64,000 bases of DNA from Phocaeicola salanitronis DSM 18170 (GTDB lineage Bacteria > Bacteroidota > Bacteroidia > Bacteroidales > Bacteroidaceae), in assembly GCF_000190575.1 (NCBI RefSeq), contig NC_015164.1:2480001-2544000 (forward strand), in the 5' to 3' direction. The position numbers and the translations under genes are program-made. The notes below the pieces were generated by a model. That model had not been told where the DNA came from and made no database searches. It saw only the letters and a program-made list of their open reading frames with translations. Shown here one piece after another: positions 34,928-44,379 of the stretch (position 1 is the first letter of the stretch; each line of letters begins with the position of its first letter).

Positions 34928-36451
34928 ATGGCAGAAAAGAAAGTAAGAGTCCGTTTTGCTCCGAGCCCTACCGGAGCATTGCATATAGGCGGTGTGCGCA
35001 CTGCTTTGTATAATTATCTGTTTGCCCGCCAACACGGGGGAGATTTGGTTTTCCGCATCGAAGATACCGATTCAAACCGTTTCGTGCCGGGAGCGGAAGA
35101 GTATATACTTGAATCTTTTAACTGGTTGGGAATCAAGTTCGACGAAGGAGTAAGCTTCGGAGGAAACTATGGTCCGTACCGCCAGTCGGAACGTCGGGAT
35201 ATCTATAAGAAATATGTAAAAGTGCTGCTTGACAGCGGCAAAGCTTACCTCGCGTTTGACACTCCCGAAGAATTGGAGGCGAAACGTAAGGAGGTTCCCA
35301 ATTTCCAATATGATGCTTCTACCCGCATGGCCATGCGCAATTCGCTGACCCTGCCGGAAGAGGAAGTCAGCAAGCTGATTGCCGACGGCAAGCAATATGT
35401 GGTCCGTTTCAAGATAGAACCTAATGAAGATGTTCATGTAAACGACATTATCCGTGGCGACGTAGTTATCAATTCATCGATATTGGACGATAAAGTATTG
35501 TATAAATCGGCGGACGAGTTGCCTACCTATCATTTGGCAAATATCGTAGACGACCATTTAATGGAGATTTCCCATGTCATCCGCGGCGAGGAGTGGCTGC
35601 CTTCGGCACCGTTGCATGTGTTGTTGTACCGGGCATTTGGCTGGGAAGATACCATGCCTCAGTTCGCCCATTTGCCTTTGCTGCTGAAACCGGAAGGGAA
35701 CGGAAAGCTGAGCAAGCGTGACGGTGACCGCTTGGGATTCCCCGTATTTCCGTTGGAATGGCACGACCCGAAGACAGGCGAAGTGTCATCGGGTTATCGC
35801 GAATCGGGTTATCTGCCCGAGGCGGTCATCAATTTCCTGGCTTTGTTAGGCTGGAATCCGGGCAATGACCAGGAAATCATGTCGCTGGACGAGCTTGTCA
35901 AACTCTTCAACCTAAGCCATTGCAGCAAGGCAGGCGCTAAATTCGATTATAAAAAAGGCATTTGGTTCAACCATGAATATATTCTGCGCAAATCCGATGA
36001 AGAAATCGCCGGATTGTTCAAGCCTGTATTGGAAGCTCACGGCATAGCCGTACAGGATTATTCGGATGCCTATCTGACCAAAGTTGTCTCGTTGGTAAAG
36101 AGCCGTGTCAACTTTGTGAAGGAGCTTTGGGAGCAAGCCCGTTTCTTCTTCGTGGCTCCCGACACGTATGCCGAAAAAGATGTGAAAAAGCGCTGGAGCG
36201 CCGATACCCCGCGCATTATGGGCGAACTGATGGACGTATTGCGTGGCATCGAAGACTTTACGTCAAAGCCTTCTGAAGATATCGTAATCGGTTGGATTAC
36301 CGAAAAAGGCTACCACATGGGCAATGTGATGAATGCTTTCCGTCTGGCTGTAGTAGGCGAATGCAAAGGCCCGCACATGTTCGACATCACCGAACTGCTG
36401 GGCAAAGAAGAAACATTGGCTCGAATCGAAAAAGCAATCCAGACATTATGA
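34928..36451 (+). CDS. gltX: Glutamyl-tRNA synthetase
   Basis: A 507-residue class I synthetase that charges tRNA-Glu in the cytoplasm. Class I signature [19 protein letters not shown] (HIGH-type) lies near residues 12-30 and [15 protein letters not shown] (KMSKS-type) near 258-272, with [11 protein letters not shown] between. Length and motif order are standard for Bacteroidota GltX. Its last bases overlap the start of the acyltransferase gene (ATGA), so the two are translationally coupled. Confidence 0.98.
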   Translation: MAEKKVRVRFAPSPTGALHIGGVRTALYNYLFARQHGGDLVFRIEDTDSNRFVPGAEEYILESFNWLGIKFDEGVSFGGNYGPYRQSERRDIYKKYVKVLLDSGKAYLAFDTPEELEAKRKEVPNFQYDASTRMAMRNSLTLPEEEVSKLIADGKQYVVRFKIEPNEDVHVNDIIRGDVVINSSILDDKVLYKSADELPTYHLANIVDDHLMEISHVIRGEEWLPSAPLHVLLYRAFGWEDTMPQFAHLPLLLKPEGNGKLSKRDGDRLGFPVFPLEWHDPKTGEVSSGYRESGYLPEAVINFLALLGWNPGNDQEIMSLDELVKLFNLSHCSKAGAKFDYKKGIWFNHEYILRKSDEEIAGLFKPVLEAHGIAVQDYSDAYLTKVVSLVKSRVNFVKELWEQARFFFVAPDTYAEKDVKKRWSADTPRIMGELMDVLRGIEDFTSKPSEDIVIGWITEKGYHMGNVMNAFRLAVVGECKGPHMFDITELLGKEETLARIEKAIQTL

Positions 36452-37323
36452 TGTATCCGTTGCTTCGTTTTTTTCTAAAGCTGTTTTCATGCATCCCTTG
36501 GTGTATCTTGTATGCGCTGTCGGACGGCCTGTTCTGCCTGTTGTACTACGTAGCCGGCTACCGCCGGAAGATTGTACGGCAGAACCTGACCGAATCTTTC
36601 CCCGAAAAAAGCTTGCCTGAAATCAGGCAGATAGAAAAAGACTTCTACCATTTCTTTGCGGACACGATACTGGAAAGCTACAAGCTGGCTTCCATTTCGC
36701 CGGAAGAATTGCGGAAGCGGATGAAGTTCAAGAACGTTGAGGCTGTAAACGCAAAGTCCAGGGAAGGGAAATCCGTTTCTGTCTATTTAGGGCACTACGG
36801 GAATTGGGAATGGGTTTCCTCCATGCCTCTATGGTTAGAGAAAAGCGTAGAAGGCGTCCAGATTTACCATAAGCTGCGCAACCAGACCATGGAGCGGCTG
36901 ATGCTGTACATTCGCGAACGCATGGGAGGCATCAGCGTGGAAATGCATAAAACGGCACGCTATATTACTGAGCTGGTGAACAGCCGTAAAGTCTGCGTTA
37001 TCGGATTCATCGCAGACCAGTCGCCAAAGAAAAGGGAATCCCGCTACTTCTTGCCTTTTCTGCACCATAAGACTCCCGTATTGACCGGGACGGAAAAGAT
37101 TACGAAGCATTACGGATTCGAAGCCTTTTTTCTGGATGTGAAAAGGGTGAAGCGAGGATATTATGAAGCTGAGTTTGTACAGCTGCACGATGCGCCCCAG
37201 TCGTTGCCCGACTTTGAGCTGACCGTCCTCTATTTCCAACACTTGGAACAGGCGATTCAACGCCAGCCGGAATTATATTTGTGGACGCATAACCGGTTTA
37301 AACACGCAGAAAAAACGAAATAA
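36448..37323 (+). CDS. LpxL/HtrB-like lipid A acyltransferase
   Basis: A 291-residue membrane-associated acyltransferase: N-terminal hydrophobic helix ([22 protein letters not shown]), then [14 protein letters not shown], the catalytic-type segment [11 protein letters not shown] (HxxxxE-like: H then E), and [17 protein letters not shown], all characteristic of late lipid A acyltransferases. It adds an acyl chain to the lipid A precursor at the inner membrane. Start ATG 36448 overlaps the gltX stop. It is followed by repeats and then envelope glycosylation genes, which fits a surface-biosynthesis neighbourhood. Confidence 0.9.
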   Translation: MMYPLLRFFLKLFSCIPWCILYALSDGLFCLLYYVAGYRRKIVRQNLTESFPEKSLPEIRQIEKDFYHFFADTILESYKLASISPEELRKRMKFKNVEAVNAKSREGKSVSVYLGHYGNWEWVSSMPLWLEKSVEGVQIYHKLRNQTMERLMLYIRERMGGISVEMHKTARYITELVNSRKVCVIGFIADQSPKKRESRYFLPFLHHKTPVLTGTEKITKHYGFEAFFLDVKRVKRGYYEAEFVQLHDAPQSLPDFELTVLYFQHLEQAIQRQPELYLWTHNRFKHAEKTK

Positions 37324-37326
37324 CAG

Positions 37327-37410
37327 CTATTTACGATTTGACTATTTACGATTTAGCTATTTATGAAGTAGATTTAATCGCAAAATAGTAAATAGCCAAA
37401 TCGTAAATAG
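37327..37410. repeat. Direct and inverted 13-bp repeats
   Basis: CTATTTACGATTT occurs at 37327-37339 and 37342-37354, and its reverse complement AAATCGTAAATAG at 37398-37410, with related CTATTTA/AATAGTAAATA copies between. The 106-base gap can fold into alternative hairpins before the Stealth gene. Confidence 0.55.
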
Positions 37411-37429
37411 AAAAATAGTAAATAAGCAA

Positions 37430-38422
37430 ATGGATATAGATTTTGTGATTACATGGGTTGACATGGACGATCCGAAGTGGCAAGCGGATTTCATGAAGTA
37501 TTCCGGAAACAAGAACAATACGAAAAACGGAGTTTCCAAAGCCCGTTTCCGCGATTACGGTTTCCTGAAATACTGGTTTCGCGGAGTGGAGAAATTTGCT
37601 CCATGGGTACGCAAGATACATTTCGTCACCAGCGGGCAGAAGCCGGAATGGCTCGACGAGAACAATCCGAAGATTCATTTGGTAAACCATAAGGACTTCA
37701 TTCCGGAACAGTTCCTGCCTACGTACAATTCGGTGGTAATCGAACGCTACATGTACCGGATTCCCGGCTTGGCAGAGCACTTTGTCTATTTCAACGACGA
37801 CTTCTATATCATCAACCACGTAAGCACGGAGCGCTTCTTCCGGAACGGGCTGCCTTGCGACATTGCCACCTTCCTCTACAATCCCTCGTGGTCGCAGTGG
37901 TACAAGCGAATCAAGAACAACCTGCGCATCATCAACCGCCATTTCGACAAGAAAGAAGTGATGGAACGCTTCCACGACAAATGGTTCCACGAAAGCTATG
38001 GCTCCAAAGCCCGCTGGAATTACCTGCTGAAACCGTACGGCAAATTCATAACGTTGCGCACACCACACAATGCGCAGGCCTATCTGAAATCCACTTTCGA
38101 GGAAGTATGGGCTGCAGCCGGAAAAGAACTTACCGAAACATCCGTCAACCGTTTCCGTGCCTTGAACGACTATACGCCCGAACTCTTCCGCACCTGGCAA
38201 ATCTGCCGGGGGAACTTCGAGCCTTACAATACCTATCGCGACACCAAGATGTTCCCGCTCATGATCCGCCCCAAGCAGGCGGTGCGGGCGATTTACAACC
38301 AATCGTATTCGCTGATTTGCCTGAACGACAATGTGCACATCCGCCGTTACGAACAGGTAATGGAGAACATCAAGAACGCCTTCGAGCATATCTTGCCCGA
38401 AAAATCGGGTTTCGAACGGTAA
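37430..38422 (+). CDS. Stealth-family sugar phosphotransferase
   Basis: A 330-residue Stealth protein. CR1 is DIDFVITWVDMDDPKW at the start. CR2 covers RFRDYGFLKYWFRGVEKFAPWVRKIHFVTSG through FVYFNDDFYI (residues 45-125). CR3/CR4-like blocks follow (RFHDKWFHESYG; NDNVHI). Stealth enzymes transfer hexose-1-phosphate to surface glycans, so a role in capsule or LPS phosphoglycan is likely. It lies in a run of envelope sugar enzymes. Flanked on both sides by palindromic repeats, so probably its own transcription unit. Confidence 0.9.
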   Translation: MDIDFVITWVDMDDPKWQADFMKYSGNKNNTKNGVSKARFRDYGFLKYWFRGVEKFAPWVRKIHFVTSGQKPEWLDENNPKIHLVNHKDFIPEQFLPTYNSVVIERYMYRIPGLAEHFVYFNDDFYIINHVSTERFFRNGLPCDIATFLYNPSWSQWYKRIKNNLRIINRHFDKKEVMERFHDKWFHESYGSKARWNYLLKPYGKFITLRTPHNAQAYLKSTFEEVWAAAGKELTETSVNRFRALNDYTPELFRTWQICRGNFEPYNTYRDTKMFPLMIRPKQAVRAIYNQSYSLICLNDNVHIRRYEQVMENIKNAFEHILPEKSGFER

Positions 38423-38458
38423 TCTTTCATTATTTATAGTTAGTAAGATATGGAATGG

Positions 38459-38582
38459 AACACAGAGACACAGAGGCACAGAGTTTTATTTTTTGAGAGA
38501 ACAGAGTTCACAGAGAAAAGATTTGCCTCTGCGCCTTTTGTTTTCTCTATATTTTTTCTCCGTGTCTCTGTGCCTCTGTGTT
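38459..38582. repeat. Inverted repeat of the ACACAGAG family, copy 1
   Basis: A 25-base arm at 38459-38483 (rich in CACAGAG) is the near-exact reverse complement of 38558-38582. Most of the 182-base gap is made of these arms and an AT-rich centre. A second copy lies at 39481-39580, so the GT92 gene is bracketed. Confidence 0.7.
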
Positions 38583-38604
38583 AATATAAAAATCATTATT
38601 CATT

Positions 38605-39477
38605 ATGAAGAAAGCCTTGGCAGAAATCATAGCGGGAGTAATCCCGAATAAAATGGCACGCAACCGCTGGCGCGGCCTGCTGCGCTACGGAGCGTTACGC
38701 GCATGGAGGCTGAAACGGCGGATGAAGCGCGACACCACCCCGCCCGAATATTACCTGGCAGTGTGCGCCATCGCCAAAAACGAAGGGCCTTATTTCGAAG
38801 AATGGATTGAATGGCACCGCAAGCAGGGAGTCGAGAAATTCTACATCTACGACAACGGAAGCACCGACGAAACCCGCCGCGTGCTTGCTCCCTACATTGC
38901 GTCGGGCCTGGTAGACTATACCTACTTCCCGGGGCAGAAGATGCAGCTCCCCGCATACGACGACTGCTTCGAGCGCCACCGGCTGGAAGCGCGCTGGATT
39001 GCCGTAATCGACCTTGATGAGTTCATCGTGCCCGTGAAAGACCCCGACATCCCTACCTTCCTGCGCCGGATGGAAAACTTCTCGGCAATAGAGATTAACT
39101 GGCTGGTATACGGCAGCGGAGGCGCGAAAAACAAGGAGCCGGGAGGAGTCATGGAACGATTCCGGCGGCATTCCCTCCCCGGACACAGGCTGAACACGCA
39201 CGTCAAGAGCATTGCAGACCCGCGCCGTGTCTGCACCATGACCGGATGCCACGAAGCGGCACGCCTGTCCGGACATGCAGCCGACTCGCACGGCATGCCG
39301 CTGACGAAGGGATTCCGCGACCGCAAGCCGCAGCAGGACGTCATCCGCATCAACCATTATGCCGTAAAGTCGTACGAAGAATTCCTCGCCAAGCGCGCCC
39401 GCGGCAGAGCCCGCATCAACACGCTGCGCGACATGAGCTATTTCGACGCTTACGACCTGAACGACATTGAAGAATAA
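38605..39477 (+). CDS. GT92-type glycosyltransferase
   Basis: A 290-residue glycosyltransferase of the family 92/DUF23 type: YLAVCAIAKNEGPYFEEWIEWH opens the domain near residue 50, YIYDNGSTDE follows, then the metal-binding VIDLDEFIVP near 135 and RINHYAVKSYEEF near 248. It transfers a sugar, often galactose, to a surface glycan. The first 45 residues are basic. GC-rich compared with the island genes. Repeat elements on both sides separate it from its neighbours. Confidence 0.88.
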   Translation: MKKALAEIIAGVIPNKMARNRWRGLLRYGALRAWRLKRRMKRDTTPPEYYLAVCAIAKNEGPYFEEWIEWHRKQGVEKFYIYDNGSTDETRRVLAPYIASGLVDYTYFPGQKMQLPAYDDCFERHRLEARWIAVIDLDEFIVPVKDPDIPTFLRRMENFSAIEINWLVYGSGGAKNKEPGGVMERFRRHSLPGHRLNTHVKSIADPRRVCTMTGCHEAARLSGHAADSHGMPLTKGFRDRKPQQDVIRINHYAVKSYEEFLAKRARGRARINTLRDMSYFDAYDLNDIEE

Positions 39478-39480
39478 GAA

Positions 39481-39580
39481 TTGAACACAGAGGCACGGAG
39501 GCACAGAGAAATAAATAAAGAGACGGAAAAGTTCACAGAGTAAAAAATAAAACTCCGTGTCTCTGTGCCTCTGTGTTCAA
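39481..39580. repeat. Inverted repeat of the ACACAGAG family, copy 2
   Basis: A 28-base arm at 39481-39508 (begins TTGAACACAG) pairs with 39553-39580. It shares the CACAGAG-rich motif and its right arm is almost identical to copy 1. Confidence 0.7.
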
Positions 39581-39603
39581 TATAAAAAATAAAGAACCGA
39601 ATC

Positions 39604-39771
39604 ATGGCAACATATTACGGAAGAAAATACAAGCTGCTGGAACTGAAACACCGCTTCAAGGGAATCATCTCCCTCTACGCCTACTGCAAATGTCGCCTGC
39701 CCTTCCGAGAGCATCACCATCTGATTTACCCCGCCCAAGCCAGCCTCCCCCTCCCAGTGTCACCCTTGTGA
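39604..39771 (+). CDS. Small ORF of unknown function
   Basis: A 55-residue frame starting MATYYGRKYKLLELKHRFK, with a basic start and a Pro-rich end (PAQASLPLPVSPL). It begins 24 bases after a repeat and is followed by the 40-bp tandem array. The first half looks protein-like, the end does not, so it may be the start of a decayed gene. No family recognised. Confidence 0.3.
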   Translation: MATYYGRKYKLLELKHRFKGIISLYAYCKCRLPFREHHHLIYPAQASLPLPVSPL

Positions 39772-39830
39772 GATTTTCTGCCGCCGACTGCATCGATTGT
39801 GGAAAATAAACCATATATTTGCTTTCGCAA

Positions 39831-40080
39831 CATTCCTAAGGCTGGAAAATCCGCTGCCGCTGGCAGCACGGAATCCCAAGGCTGGAAAACACGCTGCCGC
39901 TGGCAGCACGGAATCCCAAGGCTGGAAAACATGCTGCCGCTGGCAGCACGGAATCCCAAGGCTGGAAAACACGCTGCCGTTGGCAGCATGAAATCCCAAG
40001 ACTGGAAAGCACGCTGCCGCTGGCAGTACGAAATCCCAAAGCTGGAAAGCACGCCACTGCTGGCGGCACTGAATCCCAAC
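39831..40080. repeat. 40-bp tandem repeat array, about six units
   Basis: Units starting near 39831, 39870, 39910, 39950, 39990 and 40030 share AATCCCAAGGCTGGAAAAC and a GCTGCCGCTGGCAGC hairpin. The first three are nearly identical and the later ones drift. With a 40-base period a frame stays open through all three phases on both strands, so long frames here are a by-product. It lies just before the DUF6261 gene, in a 343-base gap with no other gene. Confidence 0.75.
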
Positions 40081-40114
40081 CAATAAATAGAACAAACTTT
40101 AAAATATAGCGAAT

Positions 40115-40879
40115 ATGAAAGCCATTATTTACGGATTTTCTAAACATAATGCACGCAACGCACAACACATGCAATTCATCGCCGATGTGCTGGCAGCCGT
40201 GCCCGAAACGTTCGCCGCTGAACAAGGATTTGCCGCGCAACGCACGGCGTTTGCCGAGGCTGCAGCCGCCGAAGAAGAATGTTTCCGGCCCGACAAGGGA
40301 TATCTGAACACCGCCGAAATAAAAAAGGCTGACAAGAAACGCGACGAGACCTTCCTTTTCTATAAACAAATAGCGCAGGCGTACGCCGACTATTGTCCCG
40401 ATGAGGAAAAACGACAGGCAGGCAAGACGGTAGCCTTCGCCTTCCGCGAAGCAGGGAAAGCAACCAAACTCGACTACGCCAGCGAGACCGCTGTTCTCGG
40501 CGACCTCGCCGCGAAGCTGACTGACGTGACTTACGTCCGAGCACTTGACGAAATCGGGATGGGCGATGCCGCCACGGTGATTAAGGATGCGAACGATGCC
40601 TTCAACGCCGTCTACCTGGAGCGCAGCGCACAGGAGCGCGACCGTGCGTTGGGAACCACGATGAAGGAGCTGCGCCCCGTGAGCGACGCCGCGTTCGAGG
40701 AGCTGGCGAAAACGATAAATGCCCTCTACGCCGCCAACGAACTGGTGACGAAGGACGAAGAGAAACGAGCCGCACTGGAAAAGGTAATCGATGACGTGAA
40801 CGCCGTAGTGGTGCGCTTCCGCAAGACCATCAGCCGAGCACCGGCATCGGACGATGAGGCGGAACCTGCCGCCGAGTAA
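40115..40879 (+). CDS. DUF6261 family protein
   Basis: A 254-residue soluble, helical, Ala/Glu/Lys-rich protein. The pattern of helices and the repeated Bacteroidales-only profile (YLNTAEIKKADKKRD, MGDAATVIKDANDAFNAVYLERSAQERDRALGTTMKELRP) fits DUF6261. No signal peptide, enzyme motif or membrane helix. Function of the family is unknown. The protein and its gap are unusually GC-rich and repeat-flanked, suggesting a recombinogenic locus. Confidence 0.75.
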   Translation: MKAIIYGFSKHNARNAQHMQFIADVLAAVPETFAAEQGFAAQRTAFAEAAAAEEECFRPDKGYLNTAEIKKADKKRDETFLFYKQIAQAYADYCPDEEKRQAGKTVAFAFREAGKATKLDYASETAVLGDLAAKLTDVTYVRALDEIGMGDAATVIKDANDAFNAVYLERSAQERDRALGTTMKELRPVSDAAFEELAKTINALYAANELVTKDEEKRAALEKVIDDVNAVVVRFRKTISRAPASDDEAEPAAE

Positions 40880-40906
40880 AGAATCGAACGCAGGGCAATT
40901 ATTCCT

Positions 40907-41161
40907 TGTAGGGGCGTATCGCATACGCCCTGAAAACATCCACGTGGATTAGTTGACGCATTCGGGCGTATGCGATACGCCCCTACATGGGATGTTTGCG
41001 GATATTCAATAAATAAAAACCTTACGTCACGGCGGATTACAAATCCGCCGTAATTTTTTATTTGCGGATTTGCAATCCGCAACACCCACGTGAATGATTC
41101 GGATAACAAATCCGGCGTGACAAACAATGCGCAGTAGAGACGATGTGCACATCGTCTCTAC
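40907..41161. repeat. Cluster of intergenic palindromes (REP-like)
   Basis: The 312-base gap 40880-41191 holds four structures. There is a perfect 24-bp inverted repeat (40907-40930 with 40964-40987) whose arms are themselves palindromic around GCGTATCGCATACGC. CGGCGGATT/AATCCGCCG (41030-41050) is followed by T residues and may terminate the DUF6261 transcript. GCGGATT/AATCCGC lies at 41064-41080. A perfect 28-bp palindrome spans 41134-41161 (centre TGTGCACA). Confidence 0.8.
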
Positions 41162-41191
41162 ATAAACCAGAATCGGCCGAATGTCACAACT

Positions 41192-42349
41192 TTATCCCAT
41201 TCCGTTTTCTTCCATTATCTCTCGGAATCTGCGGCTCCATGCCGGCCAGCTGAGCTTTTCTTTGTAAAGGCGGCGTCCGCCTTCGTGTAAGGTCTGCAGC
41301 GATGCGGTGTTGAGGTTGCGCTTGATGCAGGCGGCAAAGTCGGCGGCGGTGGCGGCAGGCGGCAGCTTGTAGCCGTTCACGCCATCGATGACGTAATCGC
41401 CCGTACCGCCGGTATCGTAAGTGAAGATGGGCACACCGTAGGCGGAAGCTTCGCAATAGACAATGGCGGAACATTCGGCCTGCGTGGGCAACAGGAAGAG
41501 ATGGACTTCCTGCCATAGCTGCACATAGCGGCGGTACTGGCCGGGGTCGTTTTTGTTGAGGAAACCCACGTAGTCGATGTACGGCAGCCCTTCGTATTGC
41601 CGGGGCAGTTCCCTGATGCCGGCGATAACCAGCCGTGCCCGGATGCCTTGTTCATTGAGCAAACGGACAGTCTCTACGGCAATATCGCCGCCCTTGCGTT
41701 TCCATTCCACGCCCGAGAAGAGAATCGTGACAGGTTCTCCGGCAGTGTACTTCCGTGTGTTCGGCACGAGGTCTGCATCGTCGATGTTCGCCCCGAACTC
41801 GATGACGTAGGTCTTCTTCGGGTCGTATCCGTAATCGTTCACTACAGAATCCGCCGCCCAGCGCGACGAACGCAGGTTGAGCGTAGCGCGGAGGATGCCC
41901 GCCCGCTCGCATTCCTCGCCATGCCCGATGGCTTGAGGAGACAGGCTTTTTTTCCAATAATAGCCAACCATAAGACGGTGGGTGGTGTCGGTATAAAAGA
42001 TGGTAGGGATATCCTTGGGCAGGTAAGGAAGAATGCCTGAAATGCAGGGCACAAAAAGATAATCGCAGCCTTTGTAGTCGTCTTCGTTGATGCAACGTGC
42101 GCAGAGCCGGCTGTAAGCCTGGCTGTAATTTACCTTGAGGTGCTTGTAACGCAGTTTGGCTGCACAACGATACAGGAATTTCCTCACACTGCCGGGATAG
42201 GAGCATATCCACTTTACTTCGTAGCCCGCGTTTTCAATTCCTTCTCTGATTTTGAATATGGTGCCGCTCCACGCCTTACGGTCTGTAAACGGGTTTTTCT
42301 CGGATACGTATCCGATGACTTTTTTTCTGTTTTCCATACGCTTTTCCAT
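41192..42349 (-). CDS. GT4-type glycosyltransferase, copy 1
   Basis: A 385-residue GT-B glycosyltransferase. The N-terminal half starts VIGYVSEKNPFTDRKAWSG; the C-terminal half has ILFSGVEWKRKGGD, the sugar-nucleotide-binding ECSAIVYCEASAYGVPIFTYDTGG (family 4 Ex7E-like) and VNGYKLP. It probably acts on cell-surface glycan. ATG at 42349 is used; an internal ATG at 42337 (MENRKK) matches the start of its paralogue. It is a tandem duplicate of the next gene, differing mainly in the acceptor-binding N-terminus (residues 50-150). Confidence 0.88.
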   Translation of the reverse strand: MEKRMENRKKVIGYVSEKNPFTDRKAWSGTIFKIREGIENAGYEVKWICSYPGSVRKFLYRCAAKLRYKHLKVNYSQAYSRLCARCINEDDYKGCDYLFVPCISGILPYLPKDIPTIFYTDTTHRLMVGYYWKKSLSPQAIGHGEECERAGILRATLNLRSSRWAADSVVNDYGYDPKKTYVIEFGANIDDADLVPNTRKYTAGEPVTILFSGVEWKRKGGDIAVETVRLLNEQGIRARLVIAGIRELPRQYEGLPYIDYVGFLNKNDPGQYRRYVQLWQEVHLFLLPTQAECSAIVYCEASAYGVPIFTYDTGGTGDYVIDGVNGYKLPPAATAADFAACIKRNLNTASLQTLHEGGRRLYKEKLSWPAWSRRFREIMEENGMG

Positions 42350-42396
42350 TCACTATTCGGTTTATCACATCATCTGTCCATTCACTGTTCTCTGTC

Positions 42397-43542
42397 TTAT
42401 CCCATGCCGTTCTCTTCCATAATTTCCCTGAACCTACGGCTCCATGCCGGCCAGCTGAGCTTTTCTTTATACAGACGCAACCCGCCATCGTGCAGAGCCT
42501 GTAGCGACGCGGCATTGAGGTTGCGCTTGATGCAGGCGGCGAAATCGGCGGCGGCGGCTCCGGCAGGCAACTTATATCCGTTCACGCCGTCGATGACGTA
42601 ATCGCCCGTGCCGCCGGTATCGTACGTAAAGATAGGCACGCCGTAAGCCGATGCCTCACAATAAACGATGCCGGCGCATTCGGCTTGTGTGGGCAGCAGG
42701 AAGAGGTGGGCTTCTTGCCACAACCGCACATAGCGGCGGTATTGTTCCGAATCGTTCTTATTGAGGAAACCCACGTAGTCGATGTACGGCAGCCTTTCGT
42801 ATTGACGGGGCAGTTCCCTGATGCCGACAATGAACAACCGGGCACGGATGCCTTGTTCGTTGAGCAGGCGGACGGTCTCGACAGCAATGTCGCCGCCCTT
42901 GCGCTCCCATTCTACGCCCGAGAAAAGGATGTTGACGCATTCTCCCTCTACGTAGTTCAATTGGTTCGGCACAAGGTCGTGGTCATCGATATTCGCTCCG
43001 AACTCTATTACGTAAGTCTTCTTCGGGTCGTAACCGTAATCGTTTATGACGGAATTTGCCGCCCAGTGCGATGAGCGGAGGTTAAGCGTAGCGCGGAGGA
43101 TGCCTGCCCGCTCACACGCTTCGCTATGCCTGATGGTCTTAAGCGGCAGGTTCTTCTTCCAATAATATCCCATCAGAAGGTGGCAGGTCGCGTCCGTATA
43201 TAGGATGATAGGGATATTTTCGGGCAGGTAAGGCAGCAGGCAGGAGTTGCAGGCGACAAAAAGGTAGTCGCACCCTTCGTAATCCTCCTTGTTGACGCTG
43301 CATGCGCTAAGCCGGCAGTAATGGCGGTTATAAGTTATCTTGATGTGCCTGTACAACATTTTGACAATAGACCGGCACAAGAATTTCTTCAAGCTACTCG
43401 GCTGTGAGCATATCCACTTCACCTCGTAGCCCGCGTTTTCTATGCCTTCCCTGATTTTAAATATGCTTCCGCTCCACGCCTTGCGGTCGGTAAACGGATT
43501 TTTCTCGGACACGTATCCGATGACTTTCTTTTTGTTCTCCAT
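42397..43542 (-). CDS. GT4-type glycosyltransferase, copy 2
   Basis: A 381-residue paralogue of the preceding entry, matching along its whole length with high identity, also visible in the DNA. It has the same motifs: VIGYVSEKNPFTDRKAWSG, ILFSGVEWERKGGD, AGIVYCEASAYGVPIFTYDTGG. ATG at 43542 has GAGAAG upstream and removes an eight-residue leader that the paralogue lacks. The two genes are separated by 47 bases and read leftward with the two following glycosyltransferases, probably as one envelope operon. Confidence 0.88.
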   Translation of the reverse strand: MENKKKVIGYVSEKNPFTDRKAWSGSIFKIREGIENAGYEVKWICSQPSSLKKFLCRSIVKMLYRHIKITYNRHYCRLSACSVNKEDYEGCDYLFVACNSCLLPYLPENIPIILYTDATCHLLMGYYWKKNLPLKTIRHSEACERAGILRATLNLRSSHWAANSVINDYGYDPKKTYVIEFGANIDDHDLVPNQLNYVEGECVNILFSGVEWERKGGDIAVETVRLLNEQGIRARLFIVGIRELPRQYERLPYIDYVGFLNKNDSEQYRRYVRLWQEAHLFLLPTQAECAGIVYCEASAYGVPIFTYDTGGTGDYVIDGVNGYKLPAGAAAADFAACIKRNLNAASLQALHDGGLRLYKEKLSWPAWSRRFREIMEENGMG

Positions 43543-43588
43543 GATTCTTCTCAAAATGAAATGCAAAAATCCTTTGCCCTCTTATACT

Positions 43589-44371
43589 TTATTTCTCGTC
43601 TTCTATCCGTTGCCTTATGTGCGGATAGTGTTCCAGTATCTTGTCGAGCGCGTCACGGTTGCGGTCGTCGCCCGGCTTCAGGTTGATGGTCTTCAGGGAA
43701 TATTCCTTCGGCTTTCCCACTTCCTTTGCCCGGCTGTGTCCGTTGGGAACCGGAACGACGTAGGTGCCTTTCGATACCGCCGCCGCCCAAAACCAGACAT
43801 CGTCTGTAGTCGGCGCCAATGCCATAAACCGCTCAGGGTCGAGCATGGTTTCGTCCAGCGAATGCGGCGGATACAACACGCCGCCCACTCCCGTCTGCAT
43901 GGCAAGGCGGCTGTAGTGAATCCGCTTGAAGACAAAATCGTACCACTTGTACTTCCGCCATTCACTGTACGGCATATCCGGCCTTATCCGCCTTACGCGG
44001 TGGGCGATGATGGCATCGGGCAGCCGCTTGTGCAGGCGGACCAGCCGGTACAGCATGTCCGGACGGTAGCAGATATCGTCATCGATGGTGACAATGACAT
44101 CTTCGGGGAAATCCCGCAACGCCGGAAGCAGTTTCTTGTACGAACGTATCTCTGCCGGGTCGAACCTCACATCAAGAAGGGGGCTTTCGGCTTTCAGGGC
44201 TTCCAGCCCGGCAGGAAGCTTTCCGTCCGGAAACTTCTGCGTGTCCAGATACAATACAATCTTATCGGGCAGCATCGTGCCGCTCAAGACGGAACGTATC
44301 GCCTGCACGGCATAGGGAATCGCCGCAGGAAATGAAGTCAGCGAGACGATAATCTGTTGTCTGTCTTTCAT
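43589..44371 (-). CDS. GT-A-type glycosyltransferase, copy 1
   Basis: A 260-residue glycosyltransferase: IIVSLTSFPAAIPYAVQAIRSVL at the start, the metal-binding VIVTIDDDICYRPDML near residue 94, TGVGGVLYPPHSL and APTTDDVWFWAAAV towards the end. This is the arrangement of small GT-A enzymes with a DDD (DxD) motif. Its substrate is unknown. It is a tandem paralogue of the next gene, 8 bases apart, and part of the leftward glycosyltransferase block. Confidence 0.85.
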   Translation of the reverse strand: MKDRQQIIVSLTSFPAAIPYAVQAIRSVLSGTMLPDKIVLYLDTQKFPDGKLPAGLEALKAESPLLDVRFDPAEIRSYKKLLPALRDFPEDVIVTIDDDICYRPDMLYRLVRLHKRLPDAIIAHRVRRIRPDMPYSEWRKYKWYDFVFKRIHYSRLAMQTGVGGVLYPPHSLDETMLDPERFMALAPTTDDVWFWAAAVSKGTYVVPVPNGHSRAKEVGKPKEYSLKTINLKPGDDRNRDALDKILEHYPHIRQRIEDEK

Positions 44372-44379
44372 ACGCCTTT

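Noticed and set aside
37361..38479. A 372-codon minus-strand frame
   Set aside because: It lies antisense over the Stealth gene, whose conserved regions are clear.
39831..40080. CRISPR array
   Set aside because: The 40-bp units are contiguous with no unique spacers between repeats, and no cas gene is nearby.
39799..40086. Protein-coding frames through the 40-bp array on both strands
   Set aside because: The repeat has few stops in any phase, so open frames arise by periodicity. Peptides are low complexity and shift phase between units.
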